NCBI RefSeq assembly: GCF_050624435.1
Contig: NC_134531.1
Span: 257,252,812 to 257,316,811, forward strand
Reading direction: 5' to 3'
DNA length: 64,000 nucleotides
DNA from: Tenrec ecaudatus
Lineage: Eukaryota > Chordata > Mammalia > Afrosoricida > Tenrecidae
Of this stretch, positions 24,226 through 36,195 are shown piece after piece. The translations under genes and the position numbers were made by a program. The notes beneath the pieces are model-generated. The model ran no database searches, was not told the origin of the DNA, and saw only the letters and a list, made by a program, of their open reading frames with translations. The number at the start of each line of letters is the position of its first letter. Positions within the stretch are counted from its first letter, which is position 1.

Positions 24226-25992
24226 CCGTGCTGGAGGTTTTAGCTAACAGCATAAGGCAAAGAAGTGACATCAAAGGTATTCGTCTGGGGAAGGAAGAGG
24301 TGAAACTATCGTTATTTGCAGATGATATGATTTTATATATGGAAAATCCCAAAAGTTCCACAAGGGGAGTACTGGAAGCAATAGAGGAGTTTGGCAGAGT
24401 GGCAGGATACAAGATCAACAAACAGAAGTCCATCGGACTGTTATACACATCAGATAAGACCACAGAAGAGATCAAAAAGGTGGTACCCTTCACAATAGCC
24501 AAACACAAACTGAAATATCTAGGGATACACTTGACTGAAAAAACAAAAGATCTATATAGGGAAAACTATAGAACACTATTACAAGAAACCAAGAGCGACC
24601 TCAACAAATGGAAGAATATTCCATGCTCTTGGATTGGGAGACTTAATATAGTTAAGATGTGAGTTCTGCCAAAGACACTATATAAGTTTAATGCTATCCC
24701 GATACAATTACCATCATCTTTCTTCAAAGAAATGGAAAAACCCATTACCAACTTCATATGGAGAGGGAAGAAGCCCAGAATTAGCAGAGAACTCCTCAAG
24801 AAGAAGGACACCGTGGGAGGGCTTGCTTTACCTGACTTTGGCACATACTATGCAGCCACAGTTCTCAAAACTGCATGGTATTGGTACAATGACAGATACT
24901 CAGACCAATGGAAAAGAACTGAAAACCCAGAAATAAAAGCATCAGCATACACACAGCCAATCTTTGACAAGGGCCCCAAAAAGATCAAATGGGAAGCAGA
25001 TGCCCTCTTTAACAAGTGGTGCTGGAAAAAATGGATATCAACATGCAGAAAAATGAAGCAAGACCCTTATCTCACTCCATGCACAAGAATAAACTCAAGG
25101 TGGATCACAGACCTTGAAGTTAAACCCCCAAACTATTAGGGCCATCAATGAGGGAATTGGAACCAACTTGAGAACTTTGGCGCAGGGAATACACAGGCTA
25201 TCAGAAATAGGGAAGGACACATACACAGAGGAGGCACAAATCGACAAATGGGATATACTGAAGATAAAACACTTGTGTACATCTAAAGAATTCACCAAGA
25301 GAGTAATAAGAGAGTCCACAGACTGGGAAAACATCTTTAGCAATGACACATCAGACAAAGGCCTTATTACTAAAATCTACAGTACTCTGCTAGCTTCCAA
25401 AAAGAAAAAAACCAATAGCCCACTTGAAAGGTGGGCAAAGGACTTGAACAGAAGTTTCACGGGGATAGAAATCTGAATGGCCAACAAACATATGAGAAAA
25501 TGTTCCCGATCTTTAGCCATAAGAGAAATGCAAATTAAAACAACAAGGAGGTACCACCTGACACCCTCAAAGGTAGCCCAATTCAAAAAATCAGAAAGCA
25601 ACAAGTGTTGGAGGGGCTGTGGGGAGACAGGAACTCTCATCCATTGCTGGTGGGGCTGTAAGTACGTACAGCCACTATGGAAATCAATCTGGCGATACCT
25701 AAAACAGATGGAAATAGAGTTACCATATGACCCAGCACTCCCCCTACTGGGCATATACCCAGAAGACGCAAGAAACAAACCAAGACCAGACATCTGTGCT
25801 CCAATGTGCATTGCGGCACAGTTCACAATTGCAAGGAGTTGGAAGCAATCCAAATTTCCATCAACTGACGATTGGATTAAAACACTGTGGTATATACATA
25901 CAATGGAGTACTACGCATCACTAAAAAGCAGTGATGAACGTATGAGGCACATAGTGGCATGGGAAGAACTGGAGGAAATCATGCTAAGCTAA
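24226..25992 (+). pseudogene. L1 ORF2 remnant (reverse transcriptase and C-terminus)
   Basis: ORF2 encodes the L1 reverse transcriptase used in target-primed reverse transcription. The catalytic box FADDMILY is intact at 24,312-24,335. The C-terminal part carries the Cys-rich motif around [18 protein letters not shown] (25,608-25,661) and ends EEIMLS-stop at 25,992. The endonuclease and the RT N-terminus are absent because of 5' truncation. Disabling lesions are few: a TGA at 24,660, a frame change near 25,120-25,139, and a TGA at 25,474. That light damage makes it one of the youngest L1s in the window. Confidence 0.9.
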
Positions 25993-27065
25993 GTAAGTCA
26001 GGCACAAAAGGACAAGTAGAATATGAGTCCGCTGAGGTAAGAATTAAATTTTTTTTTTAAAAAAAGCAAAAGTGGCATAGGGAAAAAAGCTACTGTATAC
26101 AAACATTTTAGGGGTGAAGACGGTGTAGTATGGAAGAGACCAGACCAAAACCAGAGATGTACATGGTAGACAATGGTGGAGGAGGTGGGGAAAGGAAAAC
26201 AAAAGGATGAATACAAGGAATAAAAGGGTAGTGGGGTCAGGGGACACTAACCCACCCAAGGGGAGGGTATTGTTTATATCTCCACAGGGAAAGTGGGACC
26301 AGACTTCAACCCAGTGTCGCAAGGTGTGAATGCAATATCCCGGCGTGGAGGAGGGAAGCAGTGGAGAGGTCTGGGAGGCTGGCCCCAGCACCATAAATTA
26401 AATGGATTCCTGCCCCTCCCCCAAAAAGAATTTGTTCCAAAGGACGACATTGACTCTGCAGCTCTGGGAGATGGACATATTTGATCAGAGCACACGGGAG
26501 CAGATGAAGGGGCAGGAGGAGAGAGTGGAGCACAGCCTGGCCCACCAGGCCGTGATGATGATATTCCTGAGTAGAGCAGCCAGTCCACAGAGAGAACAAC
26601 ATGGATGGCCCTACTATGAGACATGATGCCCCTCAGTGACTAAGGGCGATACAGGGGACAGCACCGGAGACACAGTGTGGGAATTGCACCTGACCTGATC
26701 CCACCACACCGAGGCAAATCACTGGGGGAGTGCAGCGGAACAGCAAGGGAATGGAGTGGCAAGGTCCCCAGGGAATGCTGAAAGTGGACTTTGGGGCCAG
26801 GGCGTGGTGCCCCAACAGACTGGACTGGAAAACGCTCCTAAGGGCCAGCAAAGATCCCTGAACTAACTACAAGCTTTTCTCTTGTGAACTGTTTTGTTCT
26901 GTTCTTTTTCAGTGGTTTGTTTTGGTTGTTTTGTTGTCTGGTTGTATACTGTTGCTTTGTGTTCCTCTGTCTAGTTTTCGTGCATGTTAGTGACTCCACA
27001 AGTCTGTCTGAATAGGACAGGCTGGATGAACTATCTGGATGAAAAACAACGGGACCGACAGTTCC

Positions 27066-27094
27066 GGGGGGACTTGGGGGGGGGGTAGGGGGGG
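27066..27094 (+). repeat. G-run cluster (G-quadruplex candidate) in L1 3'UTR
   Basis: Runs of 6, 10 and 7 guanines are separated by 2-4 bases. Mammalian L1 3'UTRs typically carry a G-rich polypurine tract able to form G-quadruplexes. A comparable tract lies in the L1 at 3,364-3,396. Confidence 0.7.
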
Positions 27095-27537
27095 TAAGGA
27101 AGTGGTGTTAACAAACCCAGGGACAAGGGAAAAACATGGGACCCCAAATGGTAGAGAAGGGGGAGTGGCAGGCCTGGTGGGAAATGATCAAGGGTAAGGT
27201 TGCTTAGAGAAGAGGTATACTCTAGCCCAGGTGGCGATGAAGCATGGTAGTAGGGCAGGAGGAAGGTCAAGGGAGATGGAGGAAAGAGCTAGGAGTCAAA
27301 GGGCATTCATGGAGGTCTAGACAAAGACATGTACATGCAAATATATATAGGAGGTTGAGGAAATAGATCTATGTGTCTATATTTATAGGTCAAGTATTAA
27401 GGTGGCGGAAGGACCTTGGGCCTCTACTCAAACACTCCCTCTATGCATGAATACCTTCTTTTATTAAATTGGAACTCTATGATGCTCACTCTCCCGACAC
27501 AACGGCTGGTGCCAAAGTGGGTGAACAAGTAAATGTG

Positions 27538-27900
27538 GTGAAGAAAGCTGATGGTGCCCAGCTATCAAAAGAGATAGTGACTGGGGTCTTAAAGGCTTGA
27601 AGATAAACAAGCGGCCATCTAGCTCAGAAGCAACAAAGTCCACATGGAAGAACACACCAGCCTGTGTGATCGAGTGGTCCCAAAGGGATCAGTTACCAGG
27701 CATCAAAGAACAAAAAATCATATCATTGACTGCACACCTCCATGATAGGATCGCTGAAGACAAATGGGTGCACAAGCAAATGTGGTGAAGAAAGCTGATG
27801 GTGCCCGGCTATCAAAAGAGATAGTGTCTGGGGTCTTAAAGGCTTGAAGGTGAACAAGCGGCCATCTCGCTCAGAAGCAAATAAGCCCACATGGAAGAAA
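27538..27900 (+). repeat. 247-bp tandem module of the L1 3'UTR (1.5 copies visible)
   Basis: Unit 1 starts GTGAAGAAAGCTGATGGTGC at 27,538; unit 2 starts with the same words at 27,785. Each contains the GTCTTAAAGGCTTGAAG block and the AAGCGGCCATCT block. The L1 at 2.46-2.9 kb has the same arrangement. Older L1 copies (near 4,240, 16,930 and 49,410) carry one unit. Confidence 0.85.
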
Positions 27901-28162
27901 AGAAATTCTATAAATAGTTCTAGGCCTGTCTGCTGACCCATGTGAACATTTTCTGATAGGCCTGATGAGGTGCCAAGCCTTGCCCACTCCACATTCACCC
28001 ACCACCACCTCCCAGAGTCAGAAATCTATTTTCCAGGTTCCTAGGGAATTTTGTTGCTTTGTTGCACTCATGCTACACCTGTGGACTGGGGGTGGGTGGT
28101 TTAGATGGGGGACGATTCCTGCAATGTGTCTCCAGTGCTGTCCCCTGTAGTGCTTGGGTCAG

Positions 28163-28670
28163 TGTGTTAGTCTGGGTAGACTAGAGAAACAAATTCATAG
28201 ACACTCACATGTGTATATGAAAGAGATTTATATATAAGAGCAATTGAATATTGAGAAAGCATCCCAGACCGGTACAGATCAAGTACATTAGTCTATATTT
28301 CTGATACCAATCAATAAATTCCTCTTCAGATTCATGAAACACATGCAATGATGCTGAATGCAGGACAATCACAGGCCAATGAGTGGAAAGTCTTGTGGAT
28401 CCAGTAGCAGGGTAAGCATCTAAGCAATGACAGGGTCTCCAAATTGTTTCCCCAGCTCCAGAGCTCTGACTTCCATCAGCCTGTTTCCATGTGGTTCATC
28501 AAATGCAATGTCTCCCAGGAAGTGAGCCTGTGTCCTTCCTCCAGAGAGCTTTTTTATCTTCTTAGCGCCTCCAAACAAGGCCATCAAGCTATGACATGGT
28601 TGACAGGGTAAACTCTACCCCTTCACTCTGAAATCATCTCAAAATGACAACAAATTATGTAACTACCACA
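28163..28670 (-). mobile_element. Solo LTR, ERVL/MaLR-like family A, with perfect 5-bp target duplication
   Basis: A 508-bp element bounded on the plus strand by TGTGTTAGTCTGGG and GTAACTACCACA. Flanks are GTCAG at 28,158-28,162 and GTCAG at 28,671-28,675, a perfect 5-bp duplication as made by retroviral integrases. In the minus orientation it starts TGTGGTAGTTACATAATTTG and ends in ACTAACACA. There is no internal viral sequence. It sits in the 3'UTR of an older L1, which continues in register on both sides. Confidence 0.85.
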
Positions 28671-31600
28671 GTCAGTGGGGGGCCACCATGTCTTATAGTG
28701 AGGGAGGTCCTATGGTGTATCTGTGCATTAGCTGCTCCTAGCAGGAATATTGTCCTCGAGACTTGCTGGGTCAGGATGCGGTTCTCTCCCGCCCTCCCAC
28801 TCCCACCCTCAGTTTGCTCCTGTGTAGCCTGGACAGACCCATTACTCTCCCCAGGTTGTATCTTATGCGCTCTCCTTTGTAGTGAATTTTTCTCAGGAGA
28901 AGGTCGATGTAGCTGGGATTGGGGCCCTCAGATTGCTCTTATTTTTCTTCTTCCTGCCAGTATGTTGCCCTCAAGGTTTGGCACACCAGGTTGAGGTGTA
29001 GTCCCACTCTCCCTTTCCTGTGGAGACATAAACAACACCCTCCCTGTCGGTGGGTTAGTGCCCTGATCCAAGTTTACTGACATCCAATTTTATTTTTCAT
29101 TTCACTTCCGTTTTATTTGACTGCCATATGCATCCCCGGCTTGCATCTAATCCCTGCCAGTGTCCCTGGACCTGACCCGGGAATTTATTCATTTAGTGGC
29201 TTTTCCCCTGTGTCCTCTGTGCTTTTTAAGCTTATCTCAGTGGATTCAAGCTATACTTGTCCTTTTGTGCTTGGCTTACTTAGCTTAGCATAATTTCCTC
29301 CAACTCTTCCCATGCGACAATGTGCATCATGCATTCATCTCTGCCTTTTAGACATAGGTAGTAATCCATTGAAGGTATGTACCAGAGTTTTTAATCCATT
29401 CTTCCATTGATGGAAATTTAAGTTGTTTCCAATTCTTGATTGTGAACTTCTCCACAATGAACACTGAAGTGCAGATGTCTGGCTTTAGTCAGTTGTTTAC
29501 TTCTGGGTTTATGACCAGTAGGGTGATTGCTGGATAATTTGGTAGCCCAATTTCCATTTGTTTCAAGTATCACCAAATTGAGTTCCATAATGTCTGCATA
29601 TACCTACAGGACTACCAACAGTGGATGAGAGTTCCTATCTCACCACACACCTTCCAACACTTGTTGCTTTCTGATATTTTTGAATTGAGCTATCTTGAGG
29701 TGTTAAGTGGTATTTCCTAGTTGTTTTAATTTACAATTCCTTTATGGCTAATGATCAGGAACATTTTCTCATATGTTATTGGCCGTTTTCTGCCCTTGTG
29801 AAACTTCTGTTCAGGTGTTTTGCCACCTGCTCAATGAACTGTGCGGTTTTTTCTTATTGTAGACAAGCAGGATATTATAGATTCTAGGAATAAGGTCTTT
29901 TTCTGATGTGTCATTACTAAAGATGTTTTCCAGTCTGTCGACTTGCTTATTACTCTCTTGGTGAATATTTTCAAAGTAAACAGGTGTTTTATCTTCAGTA
30001 TATCCCACTTGTCAATTTGTGACTCCTCTGTATTTGTGTCCTTCCCTATTTCTGATAGCCTATGTACTCCTGCGCCAAAAGTCTCAGCTTTGTTCCAATT
30101 CCCTCATTATTGGCCCTAATAATTTAGGGTTTTACCTCAAGGTCTGTGATCCACCTTGAGTTTATTCTTATGCACGAAGTGAATTAAGTGTCTTGCATCA
30201 TTTTTCTGCAGGTAGATAATCATTTATTTCCCCCAGCACCACTTGTTGAAGAGCACGTCCACTCGCAGTTGTTATTTGGGGGCCTTTATCAAAGTCAATT
30301 GTCTTTATGTTGATGAATTTATTTCTGGGTTTTCAGTTCTTTTTCATTGTCTGAGTATCTGTCATTATTGAAATACCACACTGCTCTGTCCACTGTGGCT
30401 GGATAATAGGTGGCAACGTCAGTAAAGCAAGCCCTCCAACTTTGTCCTTCTTCTAGAGGAGTTCTCTGCTAATTCTGGGCTTCTTCCTTCTCCAAATGAA
30501 GTTACTAATCTGTTTTTCCAATTATTTGAAGAAAGATGTTGGTATTTGTATAAGAATATCATTACACTTATGTAGTGCCTTGATAGAACTTACATCTTTA
30601 CTATTTTAAGTCTTCAGAGCCACAAACAAGGGGTATTTATTTCTAGAGGTCACTTTTGGTTTCTTGTAATAGTGTTCTGTAGTTATCCGCATACAAATCT
30701 TTTTTGTTTTTGTCGGTGTTAGATATATCCCTAGATTTTTCAATTTGTGCATGGCTATTGTGAAGGACCCTACATTTTTTATCTCCTTTCCATGGATGCA
30801 TCTGAGTTTTATAGCAGTCCTATAGACTTCTGTTTGTTGGTCTTGTACCTTGCCACTCTGCCATCTTCCTCTATGACTTATAGCATGCCTCTTATCAATT
30901 TTTTGGTGTTTTCCATATATAAAATCACATAATCTGTGAATAATGATAGTTTCACCTCTTCTTTCTCCAGACAAATATATTTGATGTCTTTCTTTGCCTT
31001 ATGTTGCTAGTTATGACTTCCAGTGTGAAGTTAAATAAAAGTGCGACAAGGAACATCCTTTCCTGGTCTGCTTTTCTAGTGGGATTCTTTACTTCTTTTC
31101 TCTATTAATGAACCACATGAACTGTTGGTTTTTCATATATAGCTTGTATTATGTTTAAGAATTTTTCTTCCATTCATATCTTCTTGAGTGTCTGAAAAAG
31201 GAATGCGTGTTGGAGGTTGTTGAATGCTTTCTCTAAATCTATTGATATTATCATGTGGTTCTTATTCTTTTTCTTGTCAGTGTGGTGATTAATGCTGATT
31301 GAATTTTGGATGTTGAACCATCTCTGCATCCTTGGAATGAATCCCAATTGTTCAAGGTGAATTATTCATTTCATATACTTTTGTATTCTATTGGCTACTA
31401 TTTTGTTAAGGACTTTTGCATTTATGTTCACAAGGGATATTGTTTTATAGTTCTCAATTCTTGTGGGATCCTTGCCTGCTTCAGGTATCAATGTTATACT
31501 AGCTTCAAATATTTCAGGAGTTTTCCATCTTTTTCTGTGCTCTGGGAAAGTTTGTGTAAGATGGGTGTCAATTCTTCCCTGAATGCTTTGTTGAATTTTC

Positions 31601-32008
31601 CTGTGAAGTCACCTGGCCCAGGGGATATTTTAGTTGGCAATCCCTTGATAACCTTGTATATTTCTTCTATTGTTATGGGTCTATTGAGATCTTGATGTCC
31701 ATCTGGGAAAGTCTAGAGAGGGAATGTTTTCCAAGTATTTGTCCATGTATTCCAAGATTTTGAATTAATTGGAGTACAGGCCTTCATAGTACTGTGTAAG
31801 TAGCCTTTTACTTTCCTTAGAGTCTGTTGTAATGTCCCGTTGCGTCCCTCATCCTGGATATTGATACTTGTTCCTTCCTTTCTTTGGTTAGGCATAATAG
31901 TGGTATGTCAATTCTATTAATCCTTTCAAAGATCCAGCTTTTAGCTGCATCATTTTCCCACACAGTTTTCTTGTTTTCCCTCTGATGAATCTTAGTCCTG
32001 TTTTTTCC

Positions 32009-32600
32009 TTAGATGCTCTTTTGATTATACTCCTTTTCAAAGTTAGATAGTTTAACTATGATATGCCTTGGTGAATTCTTCCTTGGATTCAGTCGAGCTG
32101 GTGTGCTCTCTGCTTTCTGAATGGTTGCTTGATTCTCATTCATTAAGCTGGGGAACGTTTCTTCTAGGAATTGCCTAGCTATTTTTGCCATTGACTTTTT
32201 CATTGTGTCTTGTCCTAAAACAATTATTTTAATGGTGTTCCTTTTAATAGTATCAGACATTGTCTCAGGTTTTCTTCAACTTTTCTGATTATCTTATTTG
32301 ACTGTCCCATTTTTTGAAATCTGCTGGGTTGTTCCCGAGGTCACTGTTATGGCTCTCTGCTTCATCTAGTCTGTTGGTTAAGTCTGTTAACTTGTTATTT
32401 TCTTTTGTTACCTTGGCCCATAGCTCTTGAATTTTCCTTTGGGGTCTGACCTTTATCTCCTCCAACATTTCATTCTTTTTATGTATTGCTTCCATCATAT
32501 CCTGTGTGCCTACAAGCAGCATTCTCAAGATTTCTTTTCGTAGTAGATCAACTTCTCCTTCTTCCTTGCTTGTCATTAAATTCAGGACTTCCTCCGACAT
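32009..32600 (-). pseudogene. L1 ORF1 remnant
   Basis: ORF1 encodes the trimeric RNA-binding chaperone of the L1 RNP. On the minus strand, 32,600-32,289 reads a coiled-coil-like stretch rich in K, E and L (EEVLNLMTSKEEGEVDLLRK and on, with ELWAKVTKENNKL), and 32,260-32,009 reads the RRM/C-terminal-type part with QFLEETFPSLMNENQATIQK and ARLNPRKNSPRHIIVKLSNF. A frameshift lies between 32,290 and 32,260, and the last third of ORF1 is missing. Confidence 0.8.
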
Positions 32601-33834
32601 TTCATTTCTCCTGATTTTTCATATAAGTGTTGTAGCTGGTTGATATATTAGTGTGTTTTGGAGGAGCATGGTGCTATTTTCCAGGGAATCAAAAAGCCCT
32701 GGGCTCTTTCTATGGGAGGCTGGTAGGAATGCTTCTTCAGGCCACCTTGTCAACTGTGCTGGGGGGTGGGCGGGGTGGGGTGTCAGGCTACTGATTTGTT
32801 CCACTGAAGTTTTCCTCTCAGCATAGCCTATCAGACTTTTGATATTTGGAGGGTGGTTTGGGTGGCCCTCTCAGGCATCAGACGCCACTGTCAGACTCTA
32901 TGGAGTGATCCAGGTGTAGCCTAAAGAATCACGTATAAACACTACTTGGGCTTCTGTATGAGTTCATTCACTGTGGTGGAAGTCACATACAGATAGCTGA
33001 CCGACTCTGGCCACAGCAGCATGGGCCACAGGTCAAAGGTATGTGTATGTCCAGGCATGGCAGCACGAGACACTGGGGGGAAGGGGCTGTGCTGTTATTG
33101 GCGGTCCATCTGTAGTAGAGGCACAATGGGCAGGAAGCAGGGAGGCCTCAGCTGAGGCTCTCAGTTCTGTGCACAGACAGTGGGAGACTGCTAGGAACAG
33201 CAGGAGAAACCACGCTTGGTAGGCAGGATAATTCCCAGGATGGCAGGGGCAGCCACCAGCAGGTGAAGGGAGGTCCCTGGTTGCAGCAGGGAAAGCTGCA
33301 CACAACTGGTCGTGGGCATAGGCTGGCGACCAGTTAGGGGTAGCCACAGTGGGATCCACAGCACTGTGGGCACCATAGACTGAAACAGCCTTTGCACCTG
33401 ACAACAGATCCCCTGGCCTCTGCAGCAGGTGTAGGAGAGAAAGTGAAAGTTGGTTCCTGGTTCAAGGAATTGCTCTGGGCTGTTGCAATCTCTTTCAACA
33501 CACATACACAAACAAGTTTCACAGGTTTTGCATCTCTAGATAACCCAATCTAATAGAGGAGAACATGACTAGATGATGCACACTAAGTAACTACATATAA
33601 TCAGCAGTTTAATACATCAGCCTTATATAGAAAGATTAGTTTACCTGTTCCTATAAATATGATAGCTTTGGAAACCCTATATAAGAATCTACTTAATGCC
33701 ATTGGGTTTGATTTTATACATTACACACACACACACACGATATTTCTTCCCAAACCATCACCTCCCCCCTCCCAAAAAAATATATTCTTTTGCTTTTTTT
33801 ATGTGAGGGGATAGTGGATTTGTAGTTCATTCCA

Positions 33835-34280
33835 CCAGGTCACGCTGTTAATCAAGCTTTCTATATAGAGGTTCCAAAACATTGCATGCTAGTGTGCAAT
33901 AAAAAAGGCCTGATTTGTGGCAGACAAGGGACTGGTTTGGCCACCAAGACTATACTCCTTCTCACACATCCATTACAGTGCACCAGTTTCTGTCAAAAAA
34001 CAGCATGCTCTGTTGCCCCATGAACCTTACTCACCTGACCTTGCTCCTTGCAACTTTTTTTTGTTTCTGTGAATGAAAAGGGACATGAAAGAACAGCAAT
34101 TTGAAAACATAGAAGAGGTGAAATAAAAAATGAGGGAGAGACTCTCAATCATCCAAACATGATTTTGAAAAATGTTTCCATGAATGAAATCAAAGATTGG
34201 ACAAAAGATTAAATGTAACCGAGAGTGCTTTGAAAGTGATAAGGTTTCTAAAATATTATTATTTAAATAAACAGCTTTTT
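33835..34280 (+). mobile_element. Mariner-family DNA transposon remnant
   Basis: The plus strand preserves the C-terminal transposase signature of mariner elements: LPHEPYSPDLAPCNFFLF at about 34,013-34,066, followed by a KRDMKEQQFEN stretch. In the family this PYSPDLAPCD segment carries the third catalytic aspartate of the D,D34D triad; here the residue after the cysteine reads N. Upstream text at 33,955-33,985 matches the H-D-N-A-P-H region only weakly. Several stops show it is dead. The terminal inverted repeats are not clear. Mariners move by cut and paste at TA sites and often transfer horizontally. Confidence 0.75.
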
Positions 34281-35192
34281 AAAAAATCTGGTTTTTATTG
34301 GGGGGAGGGGTAGGTATATATATAAAACCCAGGGACATAAATGCATAAACTGGGGGTCTAGTTAAAATATTGATTTTGTCTCAGTATATCTGGGCAGAAT
34401 GCAAATTCATACCAGGTAAGCCAAAGTGGAGCGAATCCATTCAAAGCCCAAGTTCAAATCATGGGCATTTTGGTGAGCAAACAAGTACTTAAAGACTATG
34501 CAACTGCTCCTGTGGGTTTCAATTCTATATTGTGGGCCCAGAGAAATAACCACTAGATTTGGAGATTTTTGTATAAGAAATTTTAATATTTGATACTGAT
34601 ATTAATGTTGCTTCAATTAATATGTTAAATATATGAAAGAAAAATAACTTTTATGGGAATCAATATGTTTATGTTGTTTATAATCAGAATGTGGGATTTG
34701 GTAGAACATATGAGATGGGCCAAAAATATTGTTAAAAACATTCCATTCTCTTTTAATTTTATTTTTCCATGAAATTTTTGCAGCCCTCTCATATACATTT
34801 TCCAAGAAAATGCAGAAAGGTGTGTCTTCATGATTACTCTAGTTGAATCTGTGTATTTATCACTGAAAAATATATAAACATCTAATATGTGTCATTCATT
34901 TTCGCTATTATTAAAGATGAAACCATTTTAAAGATAGGCAACTTGCGATCTTTGATAGAGCTAGCATTCTAAGTGCAGAGAATAGCAGTTAATCAAGGAA
35001 GTGCACTAAGGTAAAGCAAGAATATAATTGGGGAGGTTGTGAAAAGTAGATTGTGCTTTTTATAGTCCAATAAGAATAAATAAGCAGTTAATATTTAACT
35101 AGGTTGATGATAATATTAGGCATTTATATTGGTCAGTATCACACTGTCACCGAGTTGACTCAGACTCATTGGTTTACCCTGAATGGTATGGG
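34281..35192. other. Mostly unique AT-rich sequence
   Basis: No gene was seen. Contains the MITE at 34,711-34,791. At about 35,125-35,180 a short stretch (ACCGAGTTGACTCAGACTCA) resembles the inverted tail of an AfroSINE and abuts an LTR. Confidence 0.5.
34711..34791. mobile_element. 81-bp mariner-type MITE candidate
   Basis: TGAGATGGGCCAAAAAT at the left and ATTTTTGCAGCCCTCTCA at the right form imperfect inverted termini. It is flanked by TA on both sides (34,709-34,710 and 34,792-34,793), as expected for Tc1/mariner insertion. A second element of exactly 81 bp at 50,959-51,039 aligns without gaps. Confidence 0.65.
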
Positions 35193-35655
35193 TGTGATAG
35201 GTAGGTTTATTGTGCCAACCTGGCCACTAATAACATGTGGGATTAATCAGGTCCCAGTTTGATTGGAGGGCAAGGAGATAAAGAGCTCACTGGAGGCCAG
35301 ACCCACACTCTGCTTCGTCTTCCTGCTGACAAGACTCATGGAGCTACACTGATGGAGCCAGAACCCTTGAGCTGGAGGAGCCATGTGGAGACCCATGCCA
35401 ACACTGATATGCTTCTACCGCCACACTTTCCACCCACTGGCCTGTGATCTTTCTGCATTTGGCATCATTGCATGTATTGGGTGAGTCTGAAGAGGAAATT
35501 ATAGACGGGTATGGGACATGTAGGCTAATATTTACAGACGTGGTCTGGACTGGGTTGGAATGTTTTCTTAATATACAATTTTCCTTTATATAAAGCTCTC
35601 TCTTACACACATGAGTGTTTATGAACTTGTTTTCTAGTCTACCCAGACTAACACA
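35193..35655 (+). mobile_element. Solo LTR with family B-like 5' end and family A 3' end
   Basis: Begins TGTGATAGGTAGGTTTATTGTGCC, like the LTRs at 47,759-48,306 and 62,712-63,272, but continues with the central CCACTGGCCTGTGATCTTTC block, the TATATAAAGCTCTCTCT block and the CCAGACTAACACA end of family A. Flanks ATGGG and AAAGG are only a weak 5-bp match. No internal viral sequence. It is either a recombinant or an intermediate subfamily. Confidence 0.7.
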
Positions 35656-36044
35656 AAAGGCTAGCATAAAAATATTGATGTAAGAGCAATTGCAGCAGAC
35701 GGCAGTTTTCTCTCTGATTAGACACACTGATAGCTCCTCAGTTTGCATTTTACTTCTCTAGAAGCAAATCAAATTAATTGCCACACCCCAACCAAAACTT
35801 TATATTTTTTTATATCTTGTGTGTTTAGCCTGTTCCTAGTGTTATTTTGGGTGCTGATAGAGAAAATTGCATTGGGTAGACCACATCAACTCTAATTTCT
35901 TAGATATGGTGTTCCTTTATATTTTCAGGAATTGCTATATTGATTTATTAACTTAGTTTTAAATATGAGGAGAATGCAGATAACACAAAATTTTTTGACC
36001 TTTTTAAAAAGAATTAAGGATTAAGGGGCTTCAACAAAAGCTCA
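35656..36044. other. No gene seen
   Basis: AT-rich unique sequence between an LTR and an AfroSINE. Confidence 0.5.
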
Positions 36045-36195
36045 GGGTGGATTGTTGGTGAGTCGTTGAGCTGCCACTCATATGGTCAGTGGTTCAAACT
36101 CACGAGTCAGTCTACAATCTTTAGAAGGGGTATTCCTTTTCTGTTCTATAGGGTCACTATGTATTTTAAGAAGTTAGGTGGAGGTGGGTTTTTCT
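36045..36195 (+). mobile_element. AfroSINE
   Basis: Head TGGTGAGTCGTTGAGCTGCC, a B box GTGGTTCAAACTCAC at about 36,088, and a tail GGGTCACTATG near 36,161. Moderately diverged, with a shortened body. Confidence 0.65.

Larger units (their letters stand above)
24226..27900 (+). mobile_element. Young 5'-truncated L1 (ORF2 C-terminal half plus long 3'UTR)
   Basis: It begins within the RT domain of ORF2 ([11 protein letters not shown]-type, 24,226) and continues to the ORF2 stop at 25,990, followed by a 3'UTR of about 1.9 kb. The 3'UTR holds a G-run cluster (27,066-27,094) and two tandem copies of a 247-bp module starting at 27,538 and 27,785. The element ends at 27,900 inside the second module without the usual AATAAA and A-tail, so its 3' end is lost or it was transcribed short. 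Its 3'UTR is nearly identical over about 290 bp to the L1 at 2.46-2.76 kb, which points to recent activity of this subfamily. Confidence 0.88.
27901..33530 (-). mobile_element. Older L1, minus strand, with 5'UTR, ORF1 and ORF2 remnants; endonuclease region missing
   Basis: Read from 33,530 leftwards: a GC-richer 5'UTR (33,530-32,620), ORF1 remnant (about 32,600-32,010), ORF2 RT to C-terminus (about 31,960-29,270), then 3'UTR to 27,901 with an LTR inserted at 28,163-28,670. The ORF1 C-terminal motif PRHIIVKLSNFEKEYNQ is followed within about 100 bases by sequence of the ORF2 region AAKSWIFERINRIDI, so roughly 1.5 kb covering the ORF1 end and the ORF2 endonuclease is absent. The RT box is degraded. 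The 3' end is not visible because the young L1 abuts it. Confidence 0.82.

Noticed and set aside
27538-27900. CRISPR-like or satellite array
   Set aside because: There are only about 1.5 long units with no spacers; it is an L1 3'UTR duplication in a mammalian genome.
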